A program made the translations under genes and the position numbers. The notes below the pieces were generated by a model, which did not search any database, was not told the origin of the DNA, and saw only the letters and a program-made list of their open reading frames with translations. Positions 1-11,445 of a stretch of 64,000 nucleotides of DNA are shown piece after piece. Location of the stretch: assembly GCA_001599595.1 (NCBI GenBank), contig BCHH01000014.1:133587-197586 (forward strand). Direction: 5' to 3'. This stretch comes from Beverwykella pulmonaria. Its lineage: Eukaryota; Ascomycota; Dothideomycetes; Pleosporales; Melanommataceae. Every line of letters begins with the position of its first letter. Within the stretch, counting starts at the first letter, position 1.

Positions 1-1047
1 TCGAACCGAGAGCGTTTTCTCGAAGCCTCGCAAAAGAATTATTCTGGAAGCTGATGCCTGGATACGTGGTGCCAAAGAAAATGGAGCTCCCCAAAGAGCA
101 AGTCCGTGTGCTGACCTTCCCCCTTTCATAATGCACACACAACCGCAATTGTACTCCATGCCATATGCCGTGCTCGATATCCCCCATTCATAAAAGTGCC
201 CAGCAGGCCTGTGCTGATCTCGCGAAAAAGAGGCGAGAATGCGGAATGCGGAAGAGTGCACAAAAGCTTATATTTAAAATTAGACTTCATTTTCGCGATC
301 CTCGCGTCGCAAGGCTGCAAGATTTCTGGGATTGCCGAAATTGAATGACTGCGTTTTCGATGTTGTGGGAGGGTAGGAGCGCAATGTGAGAGAAGGTCGG
401 AATAAGCAATGCGAATATTCCTCCGCCTCGTTTCCATCCCCCGGGAGCGGCACCCTGGGGATCATGGGAGGCTGCCGTATAAAGGAGATGTGAAAGGCTC
501 GTATATGTAGGCCGGCATACGTCGGAGTCGTATCAGTGATTTTAAGACGAATTTCAGCCCAAAGCGGTGCCATACAAGTGCTTCCCCTATATGAAATTCG
601 GGGCTACGAATTTGATGGAAGAACAGGGAAGATGCGTGCGTAGCTTTTGGTGTCAACAAGTGCTTGCGCTTGCCTGCTCTACTACAGTATCTCTATTCCT
701 GCTCAAGCACCTGGTGGTTTTGTATTGTGTTTAATCATAACCTCACGAGTCCTAAAATTCGACCCAAATACACCACACTCGGGATGCGATGGTCATCAAC
801 GAATTTCCCTACGAATTAAAAACGCAATGTTCGACAGGTGATAAGCGAAGGTCCTAAGTCAAGCTTTAACCTTAATTACACACTATGAGTTACTGACACC
901 CAGCCCAAACCTCACAGATGCTAGCATCCAAGAACGAGACATGGCTCCACCGATACCAATTGCTCTCTGCGGGCTCCATGGCTTCTTTGGACATCCATTC
1001 GCCTTGCCTCTGCTCCCGAAAATTGTCTGCAGCCAAGAGAAGAGGAC

Positions 1048-1125
1048 GAGTTATAAGGCTTGGAGTGAATAACTCTGAAGGACCGCGAGTTATAAGGCTT
1101 GGAGTGAGTAACCTGAAGGACGGCG
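1048..1125. repeat. 39-bp tandem repeat, two copies
   Basis: Two adjacent copies begin at 1048 and 1087 with GAGTTATAAGGCTTGGAGTGA. The second copy has a small deletion and one substitution near its end. There is no coding context and no sign of a mobile-element end; it looks like a simple local duplication. Confidence 0.75.
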
Positions 1126-1669
1126 ATAAGCTCCCCAAGGCGAATACCTTCATCGTTCCGCACTCAACTAAATAGCTCTGGATTTAAAGCCTTTAGAACT
1201 TCGCATACTCGTGTGTTGTCTAATAGTGGTAAATGCCTAGAGCCTTACAAGGCGGCTGGGCGACAAACATTGGGCTATAAACCGAAGTAGCCTAGGAGCG
1301 ATCTTCCGGTGGTCTAGTAAGAGATAGCCCGGCGACGCAAAGGAGATCAAGTTAGCCTCACATCTACCCGTCTCGTCGACTCGACCATGTCTCCGCCGCA
1401 GCCGAAAATGTGTTCAAACTAAGGATTCAAAGCGAATTGGCTCAGGTCGAGCCAATAGAGACCCAGCGAGCGAGATCCAGGCCCCGCACATGTCCGTATC
1501 CTGTAGTGGAGTTGAACTTCATCATCCTGCTCCTGATCAAAGTCATCCAAAGCAAACAAAGGGTCCTCCGGTGTATGTGCAAGTTGGGTCCACCGCCAAA
1601 GTAATCAACTTTGGGTGCATTTGATTAAAGCTATTTTGATACTAGCGTGTATACATTGTCCGACAAAAT

Positions 1670-1925
1670 CTAGGTCCTATCGAAAGTTTTCCAGTTCCTC
1701 CTCACTCGGTTGAAGAGAAGAAGTTGCAGCAGCGTCGAGTCGTTGGCCGTACTCAACTGGAGCAACGTGATGGGATTCCCAAAAAGAAGTCCCTTACCGA
1801 CTTCCAATGATGGACCTGGCGCATCGGCGAAACCCCGAAGACATATTCTAGGCTAAGAACGAGGTATCTGGGCCGGCAATTTGAAGAATAATATCGAGAA
1901 GCTCAGGTATGTCCAACGCACGATG
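1670..1925 (-). pseudogene. F-box-like gene relic
   Basis: On the minus strand, 1925-1885 reads ALDIPELLDIILQ, which resembles the start of fungal F-box-like domains (hydrophobic-IPELL-IL). After a stop and a shift, 1760-1670 reads LLQLLLFNRVRRNWKTFD, like the second half of the same domain (LLL-xQRV-xxxW-xxxI). The two halves are separated by stops and extra bases and no long reading frame follows, so this looks like a decayed fragment rather than an active gene. Assignment rests on pattern resemblance only; an unrecognised intron is the main alternative. Confidence 0.3.
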
Positions 1926-2465
1926 GTATTTGATATGGGTTCCGTGGCTGGAAGAGCATCGGTCGTTACTGGGAGGCACATATAGATTGCTATGGGGCTT
2001 GGTGTGGTACTCATGACTCGGAGTGCCTGCATCGTTGATGGAATGTACAGTGGGCAAGGGGATCTGTTTAGTCGCTGTTGAATGAATCCTGATATCTATT
2101 CTCGCCAGCATACGAGAATCGATACCTCATTTCCTGGATACGTTGGCTGCACCTTTGGAAGCAGGTTGATACTGATTCTCTCTCCAGCTCCGCCGCATGC
2201 GCAAGGGATCCAGGTACTTCAATATCACAATTGGGGGAGATAGCCTTTCTATAAACCCAAGAGCCCTCTGAAGATGGTGTTACGGTATTGTTACTTCCGA
2301 TAAGTTGTTGACCGGCTGGTAAATAACCCAGAACTTCGAGAATGGTGGATCTGCAATCATTCTGCGCTAGGCCGTGTCTGGTAAGCTCAACCAAGAGCCG
2401 ACCTGGCTGTTCTGTCGTCGACCCTCGTGTTTGCCCTTCAACAATGCCATCGACCGACTGACAAG

Positions 2466-3993
2466 ATGAAGGCCTCACTTCCTCACCCAGCCACTATGGC
2501 TTCATTTAGAAGCAAGCACCGTCGGCTAATTCAGTTAATATTTTGCTTCGCAATTGGCACTCTAGTCCTTATATGGGTATTCACTCAACTTAAAGTCAAA
2601 GCTGGGAGCAGTTAAACACGCTAATCTCAGTAGAAACATCTTTCATTCCGATATCTCTCAACATTATTTCTTTCAAAGAAGTCAAATTTCCAAAAATGCT
2701 CAATAGATACATATCTAGCCACAGGCCTTGAGTTCCTCAAAACCGCCGAACGACCACCACTAGAAGAATACATTCTACGAAGAAATAATCTCGCCAAAGC
2801 TCTTGTATCAGACGGCGTAGATGCCTTCGTCGTCGAGCCTGGCTATACGTTTAGCTACTTTGCCAACGTGACGCAGCCTGAGTGGGAAGTATGGGAGGAA
2901 CGCCATCTCTCCTCTTCAACCACATCCCTACTAACAACGCTCAGCACAGCCCGAAGAGCGGCCCTTTCTCATGGTGATCCGCCCATCAGAACTCCCCAAC
3001 GGCTCCATCGTCGCAAATACTTCCTTCCTCGTCCCGCATTTCGAAGAAGTCCGCGCCCGACTGCTCAACATGCCGTTTCCAGAGGAGATCTCAACAGTAA
3101 CGTACGAGGAGCACTGGAACTACTACACGACGCTCTGGGAATCGCCCATTTGGGGCGAGATACTATCTCCAACGCTCATGGTCGACGAAGAAATCCGCGA
3201 CTTCATCGTCCGCGGGTTATCCTCTAATGGCTTCACCGTCGTCGGTCTAGGCGGCGAAGTCGAAGCCGTACGTCAAGTTAAGACGGAGCGCGAGATTGGC
3301 ATTCTTCGTGCTGTGAACACCGGGACCGTGGAAGCGATCCGCGCAATGCGCATGTGTCTCTCCTATGGGGTCACAGAAAACGAAGTAGCCGAGGTGCTCG
3401 ACAACACTATGCGGGCTGCCGGCCTGGACCCTTTCTTTGACATTGTCGAGTTCGGTAAGCAGGCAGCACTGCCACACGGCGGGCACGATGGGCAGGCAAA
3501 ACTGGAGCCTGGCGATTTCATCCTTATCGATGTTGGATCGCATTTGTTTGGGTATAGTAGCGACGTGTGCCGAACTTTTTATCCTCCGTCGTTCCCGAAT
3601 CCGCCACCGCCAGAGTACAACGTCACTGAGAAACTGGCAATCTGGCAGCTGGTTCTCGATGCGCAAGCCGCATCTGTAAAGGTGATGGTTCCCAATGGGA
3701 CGGCCGCAGCGGTCGATATAGCTGCGAGAAGTGTTATTGAGGCCGCGGGGTATGGCGAAGCGTTTACGCATCGGTTGGGTCACAGTCTGGGCATCAAAGC
3801 CCATGAGAGCCCGTATCTGAACAAGGGAAATTTTGAGGCTATTCTGAGGCCGGGCATGGTCTTTACTAGTGAACCGGGCGTGTATGTATTGAATGAGTTT
3901 GGAGTGAGGCACGAAGATATTCTGGTTGTAACGGAGAATGGGGAGGCTGAGAATATTTGTGGTGGGTATGCCACGAGTCCATGGGAACCTTGA
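2466..3993 (+). CDS. Membrane-anchored M24 family metallopeptidase (Xaa-Pro peptidase-like)
   Basis: This encodes a creatinase/prolidase-fold (M24) peptidase of about 440-455 residues, a family that cleaves Xaa-Pro bonds with a two-metal centre. All five expected metal ligands are visible in the 2971-3993 exon: Asp in LIDVG and Asp in SSDVCRTF, His in HRLGHSLG, Glu in FTSEPGVYV and Glu in RHEDIL. The first exon (ATG 2466 or 2496) encodes basic residues then a hydrophobic segment (LIQLIFCFAIGTLVLIWVF), so a type II membrane anchor is likely, with the enzyme outside the cytosol. The intron at 2889-2949 is clear: phase 0, GT-AG, branch CTAAC, joining QPEWE to PEERPF. The first intron starts near 2577; its acceptor (about 2678 or 2723) is uncertain. 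Substrate is not known. Confidence 0.82.
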
Positions 3994-3996
3994 TAG

Positions 3997-6170
3997 CGGC
4001 ATGTTTATCGCGAAGCATATGCTACATGCTACACATCCTCATCTCTAAAAAGAAGAAAAGGATGTCGCTGGCCAATGCAGTGGAGCCGAGGGTATTTAGA
4101 GGTTGGTAAACGTACTGTTGCCACATACAGCAGAGCGTAGCAGCGTGGACTCAAACATTGTGCTCTCCGCCTCAACCCGCACGAACCTATGCAACTCACA
4201 TATTACGCATGTTGAAGTATATCGAACGTGGGACATAGCACGAGCGGAGCGAGAATTCAAATCATCCAATGTGAATGGTGAAGTCGCGAAGGCGACGGCG
4301 ATTTCACGGGATACACCCACTCCAACTATGATTCAGAGCTAGTAAAATGAACCCATGTGTGATCAACCATACAACAATATTGTAGCGGTTGGTGTCCAAT
4401 TGATAATTGTGAGGCGGGCGTTGGGTCAACTAACAAGAGCAAAGAGTCAAGTGTTTAGAATGTTTCCGGTGAGAATCACCTTGAAATGAGTGCTTCCATG
4501 AAGACAGAATGATTAGCCCATTTAATTTTACAGGCTGTTCGTTGGCATGAGAGAATGTTGAAGCATCGGTGAGCGTTCAAGGCACTGATGTTTAATTGGT
4601 TGGTGTATGATAACTTTCTTTCCAATATTACGGAGCTTGTATAGATAGAGAAGATTCGTCATCTACCTTCTTTACGCACGACTGATTCCCTTCGTCCATA
4701 CACAATGCATTTCATCATCTAGCCTTTGTAGACACTGAGTCGTTAAAGGCAGCATCCCCAGAATTCCGAAGTTCACTTCCATTGAGAAGCACTATTCAAG
4801 CTGGCGCCTAGAGGCTAAAATGATTGCGTGAAAGGTTGGGTTCCAGGAGCCGGAAATATCCTGTTTTCATAACTAAAACTCTCCCTACCATTGGACGCGC
4901 TGGTCCTCTCAATATAGCCTCATATGCGTATATTTACGGGCTCTCACCCATGTGAATAGTCAAAATATTTCAATTCACAAAAAACGATGCCTGAACTTAG
5001 AGCTTAGGCTTGAACTTAAACTTGAACCTCAATCGAACTTGATATTGATCTTAAGGTTGAGTCGAGCTTTGTCTCGGATCTCAACTTGAACAGGATCCTG
5101 GGCTCTGTCCGAACCTTTTACATGGTATCCATCTCAATTATGATGGGTCTTGTAACCGCTTTTTCAAAGACACAACTTGTACATCGGCTAAGATCCAAAA
5201 GGCAAACAAAACCTTGCATTATACATATGACTCGCCTTGTATCTGGCCTCATCCGTTATAGATAGCTGCGTACCCCTCTTACTGTGCCTTGCTTACGAGG
5301 TGGTTCACGATGTCTTGGAGCCTGGCTTAACTGACCGGATATTGCACCCTGTCCTAACCAAGCTAAACCCACAGACACCGACGGGAATTATCAACCTGTT
5401 GTTGAAAGATGAATATAAAGCCTCGTCTCTTTAATTCGCTTTACCTTCTCCATACCTTCCACCCCCCACTAATTCAACTAGGATCGAATCACTAATCCTG
5501 AATGACTTTCCCAGTCAGTTGTTTGCGTTGCTGGCATCAACCCGAAGGCTGCAAGGTGTGCTTGCGTTGCACCAGGCCTCCTTGCGCGGATAGGGCGGCC
5601 TTGTTGTGTGGGTCCACGACATGCATGCCGACGACTCCCAGATAAACAACCGGTGAGATCTGCGTCCTATGTAAGCCTTTGCAGATGAAGAGCATTTATC
5701 GTGTTAAGATGTCAAGCCTCTCATTATTTTGAAGCATAACATGATGTTGGTGACCGTTCTTTGAAACTACTATATTGAAGTTGTGCAATCGGACGTTGTG
5801 AGTAACAAGTCTTGTGGCGTTCCCTGTCACACCACACCTGCCAGCTCGCACACCGTGCGCATACTTCACCTCAAATAGGCAAGGCTAATAAGGTTCAGCC
5901 GCACCTCAGCAGAATATGATTGGTGGCCCCTCGTCAACGGCACATTCCGCCATCACAGCTGATTGGAGGCCCCTCAATGTCGAAAATCAGAGCAAAGCCA
6001 TATACATATGGCACTGCGTACGATAGCGAGGCTCTTGTTGTGCATTACTACTACGAAGATGCAAGAAATATGTAGCCTTCAAAGAAACAACCCAAACCAC
6101 AATTATTCACCGTTTCTACTACTCGTGAGTATTTTGCCATCCAAAGAACACCAGAACTCCCACCTAACAA
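3997..6170. other. 2.2 kb intergenic stretch
   Basis: No gene is supported. It lies between the end of the peptidase gene and the 3' end of the minus-strand gene at 6174-7580, so it is a convergent intergenic region. At about 4989-5095 a loose series of CTTGAAC-like words recurs five times at irregular spacing. Short frames (65-80 codons) show no domain. A degraded element cannot be excluded. Confidence 0.5.
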
Positions 6171-6173
6171 TCC

Positions 6174-7580
6174 TCAGACCTTAGGAAAACCCTCCATGAA
6201 CTGAACCAGAGCGACGATGAACAGCCACCATGCTACCACATTGAGAGGAGTCATGGCCTCCCTCATGACCCGGGCCGCCAATCCCTCGTTCCTCTCAACA
6301 TCGATGCGTTGGACAACCATGCCTCCCGTGGATGGCGAAGTGGGCGGAGAAGGCACAACAGTTGGGAAGGGTCCTCCATAGGACACGCAATGGAAGTTCT
6401 TGCACCTGAGGCAGTAGGAAATATGGCCAGGGTCGCTATGCGATCGATGATGTTGGCTGACAGTCGTTTCCGGCGGGGCCAGAGCATCAGCATCGGCCGA
6501 TGAAGATGTCCCAGCTGCCATTGATGCAGGTGCTCCCAGAGCGGAAGTACCAGCGGGCGCTCGAGACATAATCACAGAGCCGTCTCCTCCAGCAGGAGAA
6601 GCAAGAGGGTTCATACCAGCTGGTGCTCCCCCGAGCTGTAGAGCGCTGGAAGCGGAACCTGACCCGGGAGGGTTTGGGGCATTGACAACTGTCATGGCCA
6701 TTGTAGGAGCCATAACAGCCGACGAAGACGGCGCTCCATAGTAGACAGAGGTAAGAAGAGGTATATCCAGCGCTCGTTTTTCCTCTGGAGAACTGGTAGA
6801 GGTCGATGACGAAGGGGATCCGAGACCCACTGTGCTGGGTGGCACTTGATCCACAGAGTCAATTCCATGCACTCCAGAAGGAGATGGGATAGCAGGCGCT
6901 TTCCCTTTTCCTTTCTCGACAAGCTGAGAACCGATGGCGTTAGAGGTGCCATCTTGTCCATCAGAATGGATGTATCCCAATTGGGTGGGTGCCACTCCTA
7001 TCTGCTCCGGGAGGACATTGGAAGGGCCAGCAACGCTCCCGGTGGTCTCAGTTGCATTGGGCAGGAACCATAGTCGCACTGTTTCTTGTAAGCAATCCGC
7101 GTAGATCTATCTGACTGTTTAGGTATATCACTTACTCCACTTCTTCCCCTCATTGGAGCCGAGGAACTTGATGGCCCCTTTGAGGATCTCCTCGTCAGTC
7201 TTGAGATGCTTGAGGGGATCAGCCTTGAGCTTGGCCTTTAGCTTCAAGACAACCTCGGCGCGAGGCTTCTCCATCTTTACGATGTCGGTAACATCGTCAG
7301 GAATGCGAGCCTCGATTTCAACGATGAGCCTCTCATCTGGCTCATCACAAATAGGCTCGTTCAAAATGCGTAAACCGTTACGCTTTTCACTGCCGGTCAA
7401 CTTGCCTGAGCAGACGTCAGCATCCTCGACACCTTCGCGACTCCACACCTGGAGAGACTCCACCGCATCTCGAACAATATACACGGCATGGCATGGCATG
7501 GGAGACAGAATGGCAAGCGGAGGATCTGAGAACGACTCGGTCACTCCACTTGGCCGACGACGGCTGAGAGTCTGGCACAT
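6174..7580 (-). CDS. Tail-anchored hypothetical protein with CxxC motif
   Basis: I do not recognise a family. Two exons are clear, 7136-7580 and 6174-7084, joined by a 51-bp phase-1 intron (7085-7135, donor GTAAGT, acceptor CAAG) that gives KKWKTVRLWF. The N-terminal part is mixed alpha/beta-like, with lysine-rich text near its end. The middle is low-complexity Ser/Pro/Ala/Gly. Then comes YCLRCKNFHC (possible zinc or redox pair). The last 25 residues include one hydrophobic segment (NVVAWWLFIVALVQFM), suggesting a tail-anchored membrane protein. The 5' end is unresolved: ATG 7580 is internal-looking, and upstream text supports either a start at 7777 (MADMRSQV) or an exon ending at 7781 spliced to 7590. 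From 7580 the product is 451 residues. Confidence 0.6.
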
Positions 7581-8340
7581 TGCCAGCAGCCTGTCGACAG
7601 GTGTTTACGCCTATGGTTATAGGACGGACCTGTTCTGCTCTCTGCATGAGACAAGAGAACTTATTGCTTACCGGTTGCCGCAAGACGAGAGCCTGCGTAG
7701 GATAGCATGTTGGGATATCGGTTATGGAGAGGATCGGTCGGCAGTTTGGTCGATACCTGGCTTCGCATGTCAGCCATTACTTGGTGTGAGTTTTGTATGG
7801 GAGGACCTCTACATGCTCGTCGGCTTTCATGAGTCTCGTGGCAGTCGGGATGCCTCCACTCATGGCGATAGCGGCAACACCGATGGGGAAAGGAAAGGAA
7901 GGGTGGATACCACTTACGTAGCTGTGTATAGCACAAACGCGAATGCTAAATGCGAAGTGTGTATGCGAATGAGACTCGTGTGAAGCCTCGAGAGCAAGCT
8001 GTGATGTTGCTGCTTGCGCCACTAACCGGAGCTGGCGCGCAGAGGTGAGGAGGATGGAGAAAGTAAGTTGCTACCTTGCTTGTGAGTTGAGCAGTAACGA
8101 GTGAATGTGCTCAAAAGCGAGACTTGATCTAAGGTGTTGGGTTAGGTGGTGATGGTGTGGGTTGGGAGGGGATGAGCGTGAGAATAATTTGGATGGGAAG
8201 GATGACGGGTTTGACCGGCCAGTGATGAGTTTCCACCCCACCCGACAGAGTGACACGAACGCGGCTCGCATCATGCAGCAGGTCCCTGCATCCCGCCAAT
8301 TCCCCATCATTGATTGACCACCTCATCGCTGCGCGCTCTC

Positions 8341-8422
8341 GCTCTCGTTGTCGGCCCTCTCATTGTCGGCCCTCTCGTTGTCGGCCCTCTCGTTGGCGGC
8401 CCTCTCGTTGGCGGCCCTCTCG
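8341..8422. repeat. 15-bp minisatellite, about 5.5 copies
   Basis: The unit CCTCTCGTTGTCGGC repeats at 8341, 8356, 8371, 8386 and 8401 with a partial sixth copy. The variants GTTGTC, ATTGTC and GTTGGC show it is not perfectly homogenised. It lies in the divergent spacer upstream of the zinc-finger gene. Confidence 0.9.
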
Positions 8423-8670
8423 ACGTCTCCTCTGCGCCACTCTCTGGCTCTGCACACACACCCTTTCCCCGGCCGTGAAATTGCCAGGCCGCACTACCTC
8501 GACCACCACTGCATCACATCAATTCGCGATTCCCAGAACACTGATGGCTTATTCAGAATTGTTATCATGATCCGAGTCAACTTCTCGAGCGAGATTCACC
8601 ACTGCGCAGGTTGCAGAAGAGCGAAGACCGCAGGCTCGCCATTTTGCACTGCCAGCGAATGGCGCTTGCT

Positions 8671-8788
8671 TCGCCATGCCTCACATTGCATCGCATCTGA
8701 TCACATCGCCATGCCTCACATCGCATCGCATCGCCATGCCTCACATCGTATCGCATCTCATCGCATCGCCATGCCTCGCAATCTCACA
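8671..8788. repeat. Degenerate 25/35-bp tandem repeat
   Basis: The word TCGCCATGCCTC begins copies at 8671, 8706, 8731 and 8766, giving units of 35, 25 and 35 bp. The length change reflects gain or loss of a 10-bp ATCGCATCTC-like piece. It lies about 0.8 kb upstream of the zinc-finger gene. Confidence 0.85.
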
Positions 8789-9616
8789 TTGTTATCCACT
8801 CAGAGATCCGTCACATTTAACGTCGTGTCCCAATTCGATGTTGGTGATAATGTTCTGAATGCACAGTTCACTCACTCGATGGGAACAAGAACGCAATGGG
8901 AATGGAATCGCCAATACGACAGTGCCGTGATTAGGAAGTGTGCTCCAAATGCGCTGCAAAGCTGTGAAAAGATCTCACTCGCCATTGACTGACTTCGTGA
9001 CATGATGTTGTTTCGAAACTTGGTACGCATTGTTTGGAGTGACAGTTGTCACGCCTTTAGTGTCCCAAAGATGACCTCGGGGCATGCTTACAAGAGCCTA
9101 AATAATGCGCCAATACGCCGACGATGTGCTTCCTGATGCGTACTTCTCTCGAGGTCACCAATTCTTGGATCCGATCTTGTTCTGTAAAGACGACGCCTGC
9201 CGCGCAAATTCTTGTTCTGGGCGTGGATCAGGCATCAGCACGTCCGTGCGCCGATTTATGGGCGTTTCAACACTCTGGGAGGCCTCCTCGAGTTGAGAGA
9301 GCGGCAAATAAGCAATTAGACTTAACTATTGCCCTAATTGACCTGGTTGCACAGCGCAGAGCTACGTGCATAAACCAAACCAAGGCTCTTGCTAGATGTG
9401 TGGTGGTGGTAGCGATCTCCATCTCACTAAGGCATCTACTTGTGCCGCACCACGTGCGCACATGATCCGGATGATATGCGGCTGAGGTAATCGGAAACCG
9501 GCACCCGCCACACTTCGATTCCAAACCTCTCGTGGAGTCCCTTTGCCTCACGCCACGACGCTTAACAACGCTGCACTCTCTTCCTCGACTTTGTCGAAGT
9601 TCTTGTATGAAAACCT

Positions 9617-10594
9617 ATGTATGGATCGACCCAGCCCCACGACCTGCACCACTCCACCGAGTTTGCTCTCACTAGCCCATACACATCCACCTCGACGGAC
9701 AATGAGACCGTTAGCGCGCAGCGATGCCACACTGAGCCGGCCTTTTCGGATTATACCTCGCTGGAGTTTACGTCCGAGGCCTCAAGCAGCAGTACTTTCG
9801 AAGATCCCCCGTGGTCCACCCTGTCGACTAGAGGCGCTCTGTCAAGCGTGACGGATCCGTTGCTAGAAGAGTTGGATACGCTTTGCGAATCGCCTGGCGC
9901 AATATACTACAACATGGAACTGGATAGGGCACTGGAGGATTTGGACTTTAGCCCCAAAATGCTGGAAAATTCTCTTGGTGGCCTTCCTGATGACTGGATA
10001 GCAGGTCAAATGTCCGACAGACCGTTTTATCATACTGATAGTGGAATGGACATTGGTTCTAGGACAACGCCTTCTATATTCTCCTGTGAATCCACGGCCT
10101 CCACGTGTCCAACGGAACCGACTACTTCTATGCCTTTACCGGGGTCTATGTCGAGGGCTGCATATGACAGGCGGAAACGGCAAGAGCCCTCCAGTTGCGG
10201 CAGCCGGACGGATGAACTGTCGCTGTATAGTCTCTCAGAACCCCGCAAATATCGCCGGATAGATCCTGTTCGACCATCTAAAGCGAACACTCACGACACC
10301 GGCGAACTCTATCGTTGCGGACTGTGCGACCGCCAATTCACATTACGGAAGGATCTTGAAAGACATAGACTCTCCAAACATACCGATCGACCGAAGTGGT
10401 TCTGCCCAGTCCGAAGTTGTCCATTTGCTGTCCGAGGATTTAAGAGGAAGGATAAGGCGTTTCAGCATATGAGAACACACAAACACGAATCGAATGCAGG
10501 CCTCGAGCCTAGGTTTAATACCGAGGATGAGAAGTCCAAGGACGGTCACTTGACTGAAGGCCTTCGGATAGACGAGCATTCATTATCAAATTAA
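9617..10594 (+). CDS. C2H2 zinc-finger protein
   Basis: Single-exon frame of 325 residues, probably a nuclear DNA-binding protein. The first 200 residues are Ser/Thr-rich and acidic, low in predicted structure. Near residues 231-255 a classic finger is visible (YRCGLCDRQF, then LERHRLSKH; spacing C-x2-C-x12-H-x4-H or similar). A second, looser finger follows near 260-290 (WFCPVRSCPF, then QHMRTH; C-x4-C and H-x3-H), typical of fungal paired C2H2 factors where the second finger is divergent. A basic stretch (DRRKRQ) near residue 185 could serve nuclear import. The start at 9617 precedes no other in-frame domain text. Target genes are unknown and no orthologue is named. Confidence 0.78.
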   Translation: MYGSTQPHDLHHSTEFALTSPYTSTSTDNETVSAQRCHTEPAFSDYTSLEFTSEASSSSTFEDPPWSTLSTRGALSSVTDPLLEELDTLCESPGAIYYNMELDRALEDLDFSPKMLENSLGGLPDDWIAGQMSDRPFYHTDSGMDIGSRTTPSIFSCESTASTCPTEPTTSMPLPGSMSRAAYDRRKRQEPSSCGSRTDELSLYSLSEPRKYRRIDPVRPSKANTHDTGELYRCGLCDRQFTLRKDLERHRLSKHTDRPKWFCPVRSCPFAVRGFKRKDKAFQHMRTHKHESNAGLEPRFNTEDEKSKDGHLTEGLRIDEHSLSN

Positions 10595-11445
10595 ATCATC
10601 GTATCTCGGTCATGAGCCCTTAGCAATGAAGACTATAGCTGCATTTTTCGAAAGCTGACTAAAAGGCTGGACCAATCCACACTCCTCGGCATCTTTCAAT
10701 GTCGAGTATGGAGATTTTTCCATCCTCGATGATACCGGATGAAACCGTGGCAACGAACATCGTCATGGGTCATGATCACAATCCTAAATACATGCCCTTC
10801 GCGTCTTGCAACAGAGGATCTCCTGGAAATTAACCTGTCCAGCAATATTTTGTCAGAGAACGGAAATTTTTATGCAGTATCCCAGCGACATCGAACAACA
10901 TCTGATGGAGTCCAACCTCGGCATACCACCTTACCTGACCCTTCGAAGCATACCTAGACAATGTCAATGCGAAACAAACCCACTATAGTCTAGGACATCA
11001 AGACACTCACACCCCTCAAACACTTTATTACATAGTTCATAATTCATACCAATATATGTTGAAAGATCCGCCAAAACAACAAAACACACCAGCTAACAGA
11101 CGCGTTCTTATTGAAATAACTACATGCTCATATTATTCATGGCAGACAGAGTGAACGACGTCAACCATAATAAGGACAAAATCAAACTTCTAATTTGGGG
11201 GGCATCATACAAGACAGCAGAAGAAGGTAACATGATTATGCAGTATTTCACAACGTGAAGACTCCCAATATATGTGCACAGTCTTCTTGACCCCATTATC
11301 TTCTGACCACTTATCCCGACTCAAAATCATAGCATCGCGGTTCCACAGACAGTGTAAGTAGGCTCCATTCATATACAGCAGACGCTATTAGATCCAAGTC
11401 CGTCCCTGTAACTGCCACTTCACTCCTCATCAATTGCCCACTACC
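10595..11445. other. Convergent intergenic region
   Basis: 3' flanks of the zinc-finger gene (plus) and the RelA/SpoT-domain gene (minus). Frames of about 60-72 codons here lack any domain. Nothing else is seen. Confidence 0.5.

Larger units (their letters stand above)
1..2465. other. Gene-poor left flank
   Basis: No gene is supported here. Reading frames of 60-136 codons exist on both strands but show no recognisable domain or clear exon structure. The longest, on the minus strand at 2068-2478 (136 codons), has no motif I recognise. The stretch holds a 39-bp tandem repeat near 1.05 kb and an F-box-like relic on the minus strand near 1.7-1.9 kb, both listed separately. The end of the stretch is the promoter and 5' leader of the peptidase gene that starts at 2466. 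Confidence 0.5.
7781..9616. other. Intergenic region with short tandem repeats
   Basis: Between the upstream part of the minus-strand gene and the plus-strand zinc-finger gene at 9617. It must hold promoters for both, since they are divergent. Two simple tandem repeats (8341-8422 and 8671-8788) create a 214-codon plus-strand frame at 8348-8992 that has repetitive composition and no domain; I do not call it a gene. Confidence 0.5.

Noticed and set aside
3247..4002. 251-codon minus-strand frame
   Set aside because: Exactly antisense to the M24 peptidase coding exon, whose five metal ligands establish the plus strand.
7153..7983. 276-codon plus-strand frame
   Set aside because: Antisense to the clear exon of the 6174-7580 gene and to its upstream exons; Ser/Arg-rich shadow composition and no domain.
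8671..8788. Regularly spaced repeat that could suggest a CRISPR array
   Set aside because: Units abut without unique spacers and the genome is eukaryotic; it is a plain tandem repeat.
8348..8992. 214-codon plus-strand frame
   Set aside because: Built on two tandem repeats (Ser-Ala-Leu and His-rich runs); no domain, no splice support.
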